Shown in pieces: positions 1 through 6,132 of a stretch of 13,603 bases of DNA (position 1 is its first letter; the number at the start of each line of letters is the position of its first letter). A program made the position numbers and the translations under genes. The stretch comes from an uncultured Eubacteriales bacterium (lineage in GTDB: Bacteria; Bacillota; Clostridia; Oscillospirales; Oscillospiraceae), in the NCBI GenBank assembly GCA_958427375.1, contig CAUABY010000032.1, positions 1 through 13,603 on the forward strand. The letters are read 5' to 3'. Under the pieces are notes generated by a model. It had not been told where the DNA came from, made no database searches, and saw only the letters and a program-made list of their open reading frames with translations.

Positions 1-348
1 TGCGTCATTGGTCTCGATGGTCTCGGAGTCACCGTGGCAGGGCTGGTCAATGGCAAGAACAACAAAGCCGCGTCGTGCAAGCTCAACGTAGTTTGCATCC
101 TGCATTTCCTTATTGTTCAGATAGCCATGGCTCGTGACAATAGCGGGGGCGGGATTTTCGGCACTTACACCCTCGGGCACGAAGATATAGGCGCACATCG
201 TATAGCCGGCATCCGTTTCAAACATAAGCTCCTGCATATCGACCTTTCCGCCGTTTGTCTGCACGGCAGAAACAACGATGCAGCAGAGAAGCATAAGCGC
301 AATGGAAATGCACAGCCATAGTTTCGCTTGCTTTTTAACGTTTTTCAT
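1..348 (-). CDS. Alpha/beta hydrolase, membrane-anchored or exported; C-terminus beyond the window edge
   Basis: The reading frame is open from an ATG at 348 to base 1 (116 codons) and continues outside the window. A ribosome binding site (AGAGGAAGAG) lies just upstream of the ATG. The protein begins with a lysine-rich stretch (MKNVKKQAK) and a hydrophobic segment at about residues 10-29, a signal peptide or membrane anchor. The hydrolase fold follows: a strand ending in SHGY (residues 73-76, the usual HG oxyanion-hole region), then VLAIDQPCHGDS (97-108), which matches the DxxGHG-type turn of dienelactone-hydrolase or acylaminopeptidase-like enzymes. The nucleophile elbow and the catalytic Asp/His would lie in the missing part, so the substrate is unknown. 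It has its own promoter (423-450) and a palindrome in its leader. The family call is fairly safe; esterase versus peptidase cannot be decided. Confidence 0.8.
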   Translation of the reverse strand, partial: MKNVKKQAKLWLCISIALMLLCCIVVSAVQTNGGKVDMQELMFETDAGYTMCAYIFVPEGVSAENPAPAIVTSHGYLNNKEMQDANYVELARRGFVVLAIDQPCHGDSETIETNDA

Positions 349-384
349 TTTTCTCTTCCTCTCATTTTATTTTTTATGCAACAT

Positions 385-410
385 GACAAGAATCTGCTTT
401 ATTTCTTGTC
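385..410. repeat. Inverted repeat in the leader of the hydrolase gene
   Basis: GACAAGAA (385-392) and TTCTTGTC (403-410) form perfect 8-bp arms around a 10-bp spacer. The element lies between the predicted minus-strand -10 box (423-428) and the hydrolase start codon at 348. It could be a repressor operator near the transcription start or a leader hairpin. The arms are visible directly; the role is inferred. Confidence 0.45.
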
Positions 411-422
411 TCTCATGCCTCT

Positions 423-450
423 ATAATAACCTATTTGCACAAAAACTCAA
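423..450 (-). promoter_or_regulatory. Predicted sigma-A promoter of the hydrolase gene
   Basis: On the minus strand TTGAGT (450-445) is followed after 16 bp by TATTAT (428-423). Transcription would begin near 416, leaving a leader of about 70 bases before the ATG at 348. The match is by eye to the TTGACA/TATAAT consensus. Confidence 0.45.
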
Positions 451-667
451 GTAGGCTTTTTGTTGTTTAGTTATGCGTTTTTGTCCTCTTTTTTTGACCT
501 CTACCTCTTTTTTGCCCTTGCGTTTGTCATAATAATAACTTAGCTAATTATGCCTCACGCATTTTGGATATAATGACGTATAGATGCCGCTTCTTTCAGA
601 TTGAGCATACCGAGACTCAAGCAGCCGAGCTCACGCCTATATAAGAATTCCTTCGAGGCTTTTGCCG
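451..667. other. AT-rich intergenic stretch with no recognised gene
   Basis: This stretch lies between the hydrolase promoter and the terminator of the AraC-type regulator. It has pyrimidine-rich runs on the plus strand and a lone TATAAT hexamer (569-574) with no good -35 box. I found no convincing coding frame or RNA structure in it. Confidence 0.5.
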
Positions 668-716
668 AAAAAAATCAGGGAGCGTTTTCACCCCGAACGA
701 GTGAAAGCGCCCCCTG
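668..716 (-). terminator. Rho-independent terminator of the AraC-type regulator
   Basis: Read on the minus strand, a 16-bp stem forms between 716-701 and 691-676, with only one mismatch and one G-U pair and a 9-base loop. It is followed by seven consecutive T residues (674-668). It sits about 30 bases beyond the stop codon of the regulator gene. Confidence 0.85.
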
Positions 717-747
717 CTTTATATGCTGCGGGGCAAGTCCCCGGCGT

Positions 748-1743
748 TTATTTGAAGAAATACTGGCGGTACAGGGACGGGGTGACGTCCTCATAGCGCT
801 TGAAAACGGCGATGAAGTTATTCGCGTTCAAAAAGCCTACCTCGGCGGATATGCTGGCAATGCTTCTATTTGTGCTGCGCAGCAGCTCCTTTGCCCGCTC
901 TATCTTGAGCCTGTTTACATAGCTTACGAAGTTTTCCCCTGTCTCCCGGCTGAAGCGGCGAGAGAAATAGCTGGGACTGAGGTGGCAGAGCGCTGCCATG
1001 TCCTTCTGCGAGATGGCTTCCCCCGGATGATTGTGAATATACATTATGGCAGGATAAAGCACGCTGTCCTGCTTTACGGGAAGCTGTTCGGACAGTGTGT
1101 CCGCCGCAGCCTTCGGAGCATAAAGCTCCTGAATTTCAAGCTCGGCGGCACTCGTTTCGTTGTGACGGCTCAAAAGCCAGTGATAGGTCTTTTCGCAAGT
1201 GTTGCTTTGCACCGAGCGGTCAACGGTGTACTGCACAACGGAGCTGATAAAATCCGCAATTTGGACTATGCGGTCGTAGTCCATCTCCGGGAGAAGCTCA
1301 TACTTTTTCAGCATTTCCTGCCGCGCTGAGTCCTCCTCGGTCTGAAATGAGCTTATCTCGTTTACAAGCCGCACGGCCTTTTCCCTGTCCTTGTTCAGAA
1401 GCCGCACCTGCCCGAACATCACCGCGCCCAGATAGATATCCCCCACCATGATGGGAACCGCAACGTCCACGATGCCGCAGTGACAAAGATAAATAAACGG
1501 CCGCCCCCGGCGAACCGCCTCCACACCGGCCAGCGCATCGCAGCGGAAGCAGCGCTTGCGCGAGACGGGGTTTTCGCGGATGATGCTGCAAAATTCGGTT
1601 CTGCCGCTATGCTTTGTAACAGGATTTCCCTTGATATCAATGCATATTATGGCTGTGCCGGTCAATTCCGCAAGTTTATCCTGCATTTTCTCCCAAAGCG
1701 GAATATTCAAAACTCTTTCTATTGTATATTCGAGCCTGGCCAT
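748..1743 (-). CDS. AraC-family transcriptional regulator with N-terminal PocR ligand-binding domain
   Basis: A 331-residue cytoplasmic transcription factor. Residues about 8-175 resemble the PocR sensory domain: helical start, IICIDIKGNPV (32-42), then CSIIRENP, CFRCDA, YLCHCG and the VPIMVGDIYLGAVMFGQV segment. Five cysteines are clustered (C52, C65, C68, C87, C89), a pattern common in this domain. Residues about 231-329 form the double helix-turn-helix of AraC/XylS proteins, with ISQKDMAALCHLSPSYFSR as the first HTH and SIASISAEVGFLNANNF as the second. The start is the ATG at 1743, preceded by AAGGAAGGA. PocR-AraC proteins usually sense small organic molecules, propanediol in the founding case; the ligand here is unknown. 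It is monocistronic with its own promoter and terminator. The closest possible targets are itself and the hydrolase downstream, which is also on the minus strand. Confidence 0.9.
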   Translation of the reverse strand: MARLEYTIERVLNIPLWEKMQDKLAELTGTAIICIDIKGNPVTKHSGRTEFCSIIRENPVSRKRCFRCDALAGVEAVRRGRPFIYLCHCGIVDVAVPIMVGDIYLGAVMFGQVRLLNKDREKAVRLVNEISSFQTEEDSARQEMLKKYELLPEMDYDRIVQIADFISSVVQYTVDRSVQSNTCEKTYHWLLSRHNETSAAELEIQELYAPKAAADTLSEQLPVKQDSVLYPAIMYIHNHPGEAISQKDMAALCHLSPSYFSRRFSRETGENFVSYVNRLKIERAKELLRSTNRSIASISAEVGFLNANNFIAVFKRYEDVTPSLYRQYFFK

Positions 1744-1790
1744 GGCTTACATTTTCCTTCCTTGAGCCTGTCGGCGTTGTAAACAAAGCC

Positions 1791-1819
1791 ATGATAATCG
1801 TCCGCAAGCAAAAAAGCAA
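1791..1819 (-). promoter_or_regulatory. Predicted promoter of the PocR-AraC regulator
   Basis: On the minus strand TTGCTT (1819-1814) and TATCAT (1796-1791) are separated by 17 bp. Transcription would start near 1784, about 40 bases before the start codon at 1743. This is a consensus match by eye. Confidence 0.45.
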
Positions 1820-1841
1820 TATTTCAAGAGTGAAATCATGC

Positions 1842-1870
1842 TATTGCACAAATTCCGTATATTGCATAAA
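1842..1870. promoter_or_regulatory. Direct repeats upstream of the AraC-type gene, candidate operator
   Basis: TATTGCACAAA (1842-1852) and TATTGCATAAA (1860-1870) are direct repeats matching at 10 of 11 positions, with an 18-bp period. They lie about 58-86 bases upstream of the predicted transcription start, a usual place for AraC-type activator sites. A related GCAATATT occurs at 1816-1823, overlapping the -35 box in the opposite orientation. Autoregulation is an inference. Confidence 0.4.
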
Positions 1871-1957
1871 GTAAATTTGACGATTGTTCACTTGTCCTTG
1901 CAGGTCTGCGTTTACTTGTGACGATAATATCTGATTTGCTCTAAAGCTGGACATATT

Positions 1958-2284
1958 TTGCAACAGACCCTTTTCAATGAAATAAATCCCTGCGGGATTT
2001 GTGAAAATATCAAGGAACATTATTCACTTGTAAATCAGTTGGAGCGTTCGGCAACGAGTATAGGCGCAAATATACATGAAGCGAATTATGCACATGGAAA
2101 ACTGGATTATGTCGCTAAGCTTCAAATAACGCTCAAAGAATGCTATTAAACGAAATATTGGGTTGAATTATTTTTAAAGTCAGATTTAATTGAGCGAGAA
2201 AATGTAAAAGAATTATATGCCCAATGCGGTACAATTCACAGAATATTGATTGCTTCTATCAGTACTGCCAAAGGACAAAAATAA
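1958..2284 (+). pseudogene. Four-helix-bundle protein (S23 / Avd-like) pseudogene
   Basis: The frame reads through a typical four-helix-bundle family sequence: the hallmark SLVNQLERSATSIGANIHEA, then DYVAKLQITLKECY, an in-frame TAA at 2147-2149, and, in the same frame, TKYWVELFLKS and a C-terminal helix ending IASISTAKGQK before the stop at 2282-2284. Relatives normally have Glu where the TAA sits (KECYE-TxYWxELL), so a single GAA-to-TAA change would explain it. The N-terminus is also degraded: no ATG precedes the conserved region in frame, a TAA lies upstream at 1925-1927, and the only start-like codon is TTG at 1958 without a ribosome binding site. Intact relatives are about 115-125 residues and occur as rRNA intervening-sequence proteins or near retroelements; no such partner is visible here. 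The stretch is clearly more AT-rich than its neighbours, which fits acquired and decaying DNA. Confidence 0.8.
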
Positions 2285-2347
2285 TAACTATATTTCTCAT
2301 AAATTTCATTGCTGAACAAGCCCCATCTCTTACACACAACACAACAA

Positions 2348-2387
2348 AACAGGGACGCTGATTTTTTATAAAGTCAGCGTCCTTGTT
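2348..2387 (-). terminator. Terminator of the hydroaromatic operon
   Basis: A perfect 9-bp core stem joins GGACGCTGA (2353-2361) and TCAGCGTCC (2374-2382). It extends outward with A-T and G-U pairs to 2348 and 2387, around a 12-base loop. It lies about 20 bases past the stop codon of the flavin reductase. The minus-strand tail is T-rich but interrupted by G, so efficiency may be moderate. The plus-strand tail is also T-rich, so it may work in both directions. Confidence 0.7.
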
Positions 2388-2404
2388 GTTTACTTACATA
2401 TAAC

Positions 2405-4333
2405 TCAGATGGAGAGTGCGGCGTTGAGAGCGTCGCCGGTGGCAATCATGGAGTTGCCGGGGGCCTGACGGGCCTCACCGATGACAATGACCTGCTCCAC
2501 GAACTTCTCAAGCTCCGCGCTGAGCGTATTGTTGGAGCGGTAGCCCATGGCGAGCACAACATTGTCATAGCCGCGAAGCTCGCCCACGCTGCCGTCAACG
2601 GTGCTGGTGTACTGCACGCCGTCAGTGTAGAACTGACTGACCTTGGCATTGGTGAACTGGCCAACCTTGTGCTGCTCAAGGCTTGCCATGATGTACTTGC
2701 GCGGCTCAGGCATAATGTCCTCACCGACAACAGGCTTCATCTCAACAATGTCGCAGATGTGGCCGCGCTCAACAAGATGCTCGGCAGCTTCCGCACCGAC
2801 CATGCCGCCGCCGACGATGAGCACCTTCTTGCCCACGTTCTGCTTGCCGGTGAGCATGTCCTCAGCGTTGATGTAGCCGCAGTCCGCAAGACCGGGGATA
2901 GGCAGGATAAGGGGCACGGAACCGGTGGCGACGATGACCGCGTCAGGGGCAAGCTCCTTGATGAGCTCCGCAGTGGCGGAAACGCCAAGGCGCACATCTA
3001 CACCGGCCTCGTAGCAGCGCACAATCAGGCTGCGGATAGCGGGAGCTATCTCGCCCTTGGCAGGGGGATAGGAGGCCACGAGGAAGTGCCCGCCAAGCTC
3101 GCTGCCCTTCTCAAGCAGAATAACGTCGTGGCCGCGCTTTGCGCACATCATAGCGGCGTACATGCCGCCGGGGCCGCCGCCGATGACAACAACCTTCTTC
3201 TGCACCTCTGCGGGCACAAGCTCAGCCTCACGGCCGACAGTGGGGTTCATCGCGCAGGTGATGGGACGGCCGGCGAGCATATTGGGCACACAGCCGAGCA
3301 GGCAGGCAATGCAGGGGGTCAGGGTCTCAAGCCTGCCGGTGCGCGCCTTGAGCGGCAGCTCAGGGTCGGCAATGGACTGGCGGCCAAAGGCCACAAGGTC
3401 AGCTCTGCCCTGCTTGACAAGAAGCTCAGCGTACTGCGGCTCGGTGTAGCGGCCTACAGTGATAACAGGGATGGATACGGCTCTCTTTATCTCGGATACG
3501 AGGTCCGCGTTAAAGCCGCCGTGGGTGTTGTTGGGTGCCCACATGAACTCGTCGTGCAGGTGGATGGAGCGGGACACGTTCAGCGCGTCAACGCCGCACT
3601 CCTGCTCAAGGTATGCCGCCACGGCGGCGGCGTCCTGAACGGTCAGGCCGCCCTCGCCCTCATCTCTGGCGTTGATGCGGCAGAGAATGGGCAGGTTGCC
3701 GGTTTTCTTGCGGATGTTCTCAATTATCAGTCTGGGCAGGCGCATGCGGTTTTCAAAGCAGCCGCCGAACTCGTCAGTGCGCTTGTTGGTGCGGGCGGAG
3801 ATAAAGGTGCTTACGAGATAGCCGTGGGCGCAGTGAATCTCAACCATGTCGATGCCGGCCCTCTGCGCTCTTGCGGCGGCGTCGCCATAGCACTCGATGA
3901 GGCGGTAGACTTCCTCGGTCGGCATAGCCACGGGAATCTCGCCGCCGCAGTGGGAGGCCATAGCGCTGGCGGCTTTCAGCGGGTAGCCGGTGAGCTTGGA
4001 GTTGCCCTCAGGGCCCGCGTGCTGGAGCTGAATGGACATCTTCGCGCCATAGCGGTGGCAGCGGTCGATGACCTTTTTAAAGCTGTCAACGGTATCGTCG
4101 GAGAAGAGGCAGGGCTTGCGGGGGCCGCCCTTGGCCTCGGAGTATACAACGGTGGACTCAATGGTGATAAGACCGAAGCCGCCCTTTGCGCGGGCTTCGT
4201 AATAGGCGGCGCTACGGTCGCTGAGCGTGCCGTCAGTGTTGGCAAAGTTGTTGCCCATGGGCGGGACGACGAAGCGGTTGGGTACGGTGACGGTGCCAAT
4301 CTGGATGGGACTGAACATAGTGGGATATTTCAT
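2405..4333 (-). CDS. NADH:flavin oxidoreductase / enoate-reductase-type Old Yellow Enzyme with [4Fe-4S] and FAD domains
   Basis: A 642-residue cytoplasmic redox enzyme of the 2,4-dienoyl-CoA reductase / 2-enoate reductase class. Residues 1-335 are the FMN TIM barrel (MFSPIQIGTVTVPNR, QLQHAGPEG, the active-site HCAHGYL at 167-173, RTDEFGGCFENR, and phosphate-binding ITVGRY and LVAFGRQ). Cysteines 341, 344, 348 and 360 give the C-x2-C-x3-C-x11-C cluster motif. Dinucleotide folds follow at GGGPGG (385-390, FAD) and GGGMVG (508-513, NAD(P)H). These enzymes move hydride from NAD(P)H through FAD and the cluster to FMN and reduce an activated C=C bond. It is the last gene of the five-gene operon, 27 bases after SDH1. 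I use the ATG at 4333 rather than a TTG at 4360, because AAGGAG lies 9 bases before the ATG and nothing comparable precedes the TTG. The context suggests a hydroaromatic enone such as 3-dehydroshikimate as substrate, which is inference; other enoates remain possible. Confidence 0.92.
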   Translation of the reverse strand: MKYPTMFSPIQIGTVTVPNRFVVPPMGNNFANTDGTLSDRSAAYYEARAKGGFGLITIESTVVYSEAKGGPRKPCLFSDDTVDSFKKVIDRCHRYGAKMSIQLQHAGPEGNSKLTGYPLKAASAMASHCGGEIPVAMPTEEVYRLIECYGDAAARAQRAGIDMVEIHCAHGYLVSTFISARTNKRTDEFGGCFENRMRLPRLIIENIRKKTGNLPILCRINARDEGEGGLTVQDAAAVAAYLEQECGVDALNVSRSIHLHDEFMWAPNNTHGGFNADLVSEIKRAVSIPVITVGRYTEPQYAELLVKQGRADLVAFGRQSIADPELPLKARTGRLETLTPCIACLLGCVPNMLAGRPITCAMNPTVGREAELVPAEVQKKVVVIGGGPGGMYAAMMCAKRGHDVILLEKGSELGGHFLVASYPPAKGEIAPAIRSLIVRCYEAGVDVRLGVSATAELIKELAPDAVIVATGSVPLILPIPGLADCGYINAEDMLTGKQNVGKKVLIVGGGMVGAEAAEHLVERGHICDIVEMKPVVGEDIMPEPRKYIMASLEQHKVGQFTNAKVSQFYTDGVQYTSTVDGSVGELRGYDNVVLAMGYRSNNTLSAELEKFVEQVIVIGEARQAPGNSMIATGDALNAALSI

Positions 4334-4342
4334 ATCTATAAT

Positions 4343-4348
4343 CTCCTT
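4343..4348 (-). promoter_or_regulatory. Ribosome binding site that fixes the start of the flavin reductase
   Basis: AAGGAG on the minus strand (4348-4343) is 9 bases upstream of the ATG at 4333. It would fall inside the coding region if the TTG at 4360 were used, so it supports the shorter protein. Confidence 0.75.
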
Positions 4349-4360
4349 AGCGTCTGTCAA

Positions 4361-5233
4361 TCAGCTGAAAAACTTCTGCTGAACTTCTTCTTCGGGCATG
4401 TTCTCGCCGGTGAACAGATTGAAAGCGGCAACGCCCTGCTGCAAAAGCATGCCAATACCGCCAACCACGGTGCAGCCTGCGGCCTTGGCTTCGAGTATCA
4501 TGCGGGTCTCTTTGGGATTGTACACGGTGTCGGCAACAACCATCTCCGGGCGGAAGAGCTTGGGGTCGATAAGGGTCTGAGCGTCAAGCGGAGCCATGCC
4601 GACTTTAGTGGCGTTGACGAGAATGTCGCACTCGGCGACAGCCTTTGCCAGAGCTTCATCGTCAAGAAGATTGTCGACAGAGACGTCGCAGCCGGGGATG
4701 TTGGCCTTTATCTTCTCCACAGTGCGCTCGGCGTTGGGGTAGAAGGTGAAGCCCTTGCGGTTGAAAATGCGAATCTGAGCCGCCCCGTCAAGCGCGGACT
4801 GGATGGTCAGCGCGGTGGCCGCGCCGCCTGCGCCCAGAACCACCATCTTTTTGCCCTTGATGGAGATGCCGTGCTTGGCAAGGTTGCGCACAAAGCCAAT
4901 GCCGTCGGTGTTGTGGCCGGTGAGCCTGCCGTCGGCGCCGACGGTGACGGTGTTGCAGGCGCCTATCATTTTGGCGGCGGGGGACAGCCCGTCAACACAC
5001 TCGCTGACCGCGGTCTTGCAGGGCATGGTGACATTGAAGCCGCCCACATGCAGCAGCTTGAGTGCTTCCACGGCCTGCGCAGTTTTCTCCACGGGGACGT
5101 CAAAGGCCATGTATGCGTTGTCCATGTTGAGCTTATCAAAGCTGTAGTTGTACATTGCGGGGGAACCGGAGTGGCCCACCGGGGAGCCGATAAGGCAGAA
5201 GAGCTTGGTATGTCCGTTTATTCTGTTTTCCAT
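4361..5233 (-). CDS. Shikimate/quinate dehydrogenase family protein, YdiB-like (SDH1)
   Basis: A 290-residue enzyme of the AroE/YdiB family, which interconverts shikimate (or quinate) and 3-dehydroshikimate (or 3-dehydroquinate) with NAD(P). The substrate half carries GSPVGHSGSPAMYN with S22 and S24, NVTMPCK with the catalytic Lys73, N94, and HNTDG with the catalytic Asp110. The cofactor half has GAGGAA (134-139) and FNRKG (157-161), close to the FNRR of E. coli YdiB rather than the NRT of NADP-specific AroE. The end has GMLLQQG with Gln266. All key residues are present, so it should be active. The ATG at 5233 follows GGAGG by 7 bases. It sits between the TIM barrel gene and the flavin reductase, with 15 bases to the former. 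The operon context argues for a catabolic role rather than aromatic amino acid synthesis. Confidence 0.92.
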   Translation of the reverse strand: MENRINGHTKLFCLIGSPVGHSGSPAMYNYSFDKLNMDNAYMAFDVPVEKTAQAVEALKLLHVGGFNVTMPCKTAVSECVDGLSPAAKMIGACNTVTVGADGRLTGHNTDGIGFVRNLAKHGISIKGKKMVVLGAGGAATALTIQSALDGAAQIRIFNRKGFTFYPNAERTVEKIKANIPGCDVSVDNLLDDEALAKAVAECDILVNATKVGMAPLDAQTLIDPKLFRPEMVVADTVYNPKETRMILEAKAAGCTVVGGIGMLLQQGVAAFNLFTGENMPEEEVQQKFFS

Positions 5234-5248
5234 TGTTTTTCCTCCTGA

Positions 5249-6094
5249 TTAATGTTCAAGTACTTCCGGCCATGCCTGATTGAGCACGTCGGCGGTAGCG
5301 TCATAGTTCGCCTTTGCTGCTGCGGGAACGCCCAGAGCCAGAATCTCGTCGCTGATGACCTCAACGCCGACCACGGCGGGGCTGACGCCCTTCTCGCGAA
5401 CAAGCTTTACAAAGCCTGCGGTGTCGCCATAGCCCTTGCCGGGCAGCATGCGGTCGTGCATGGACTCGTCGCGCAGGATGCTCTTTGCATAGGGGTGAGC
5501 CTGAACGTCGTTGAGCTGGATAGCGACTATCTTCTCTGCGGGGATGCCTTCAAGCACGGACAGGTCGATGGGCTGATTTGCGCGGATGTAGTGCCAGGAG
5601 TCAAGAATGAGCTTTGCGTTGTCGCAGCCGGAGGCCTTGACGACCGCCCAGGCCTTTTTCACATCGGGCAGGCCGCTGTAGGGCATGGGCTCCACACCGA
5701 TGGTGTACTTGCCGGCGCGGTGGCAGAGCTCTTTGAGCTTCTGCGCCGTCCACTCAACGGAGTAGTTCTCCATCAAGCCGCAGTTGATGTGGTTTACGCC
5801 GAAAAGCTCGCACATGTGGAAGCACATCTGCTCCTTGTACTTCTGCTCATAGGAGCGGTTGGCCTCGGCCCACTGTACGATATACTCCACCTCAGTGACC
5901 TTAATATCGTACTTGGCAAGGATGGCAAGGATGTCCTCGTCAAAAAGTCCCTCGTTCAGGGCGTCTACATAGGTCTCGGCGCGAAGGCCAATGCCATCAA
6001 AGCCCGCGGCCTTGGCGGCGGATACGCGCTCTTCAAAGGTACACTGGTCGCCCAGCGTCCAGGAGCTGACGGTAATGGGGTATTTCTGAGACAT
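5249..6094 (-). CDS. Sugar phosphate isomerase/epimerase-fold TIM barrel protein; candidate 3-dehydroshikimate dehydratase
   Basis: A 281-residue AP-endonuclease-2 / xylose-isomerase-like TIM barrel. The expected divalent-metal ligands can be read off in order: Glu135 (GVEPM), Asp165 (LILDSWHY), Gln193 (AIQLND) and Glu245 (VGVEV), together with the RMLPGKGYGD loop (215-224). As I recall, proteobacterial QuiC-type 3-dehydroshikimate dehydratases have the same E-D-Q-E set at nearly the same spacing, while AsbF uses His at the third place. Hydroxypyruvate isomerase also uses Gln, so the pattern is compatible but not diagnostic. The gene lies between an MFS transporter and a shikimate dehydrogenase, which favours dehydration of 3-dehydroshikimate to protocatechuate. 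AGGAGG precedes the ATG at 6094 by 8 bases. The fold is certain; the reaction is inference from ligands and context. Confidence 0.85.
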   Translation of the reverse strand: MSQKYPITVSSWTLGDQCTFEERVSAAKAAGFDGIGLRAETYVDALNEGLFDEDILAILAKYDIKVTEVEYIVQWAEANRSYEQKYKEQMCFHMCELFGVNHINCGLMENYSVEWTAQKLKELCHRAGKYTIGVEPMPYSGLPDVKKAWAVVKASGCDNAKLILDSWHYIRANQPIDLSVLEGIPAEKIVAIQLNDVQAHPYAKSILRDESMHDRMLPGKGYGDTAGFVKLVREKGVSPAVVGVEVISDEILALGVPAAAKANYDATADVLNQAWPEVLEH

Positions 6095-6132
6095 GTTTTG
6101 TTTCCTCCTGTTTTTGTTTTATATAGGTTGAG

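Noticed and set aside
34..321. A 95-codon plus-strand frame at the left edge
   Set aside because: The opposite strand encodes a convincing alpha/beta hydrolase N-terminus, so this frame is its shadow.
569..716. A plus-strand small RNA from the TATAAT at 569-574 to the hairpin at 676-716
   Set aside because: There is no acceptable -35 box or extended -10, and the plus-strand side of the hairpin lacks a T-run; the hairpin is well explained as the minus-strand terminator.
601..1329. A 242-codon plus-strand frame
   Set aside because: It is antisense to the PocR-AraC gene, crosses that gene's terminator, and shows no family features.
1958..2284. A diversity-generating retroelement suggested by the Avd-like remnant
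   Set aside because: No reverse transcriptase, template repeat or variable repeat is visible nearby, and the protein family also occurs without such elements.
2669..5248. An 859-codon open frame on the plus strand
   Set aside because: It is exactly antisense to SDH1 and most of the flavin reductase, both of which have full family motifs and ribosome binding sites. The plus-strand product is a low-complexity Gly/Ala/Val/His-rich sequence without domains, typical of shadow frames in GC-rich genes.
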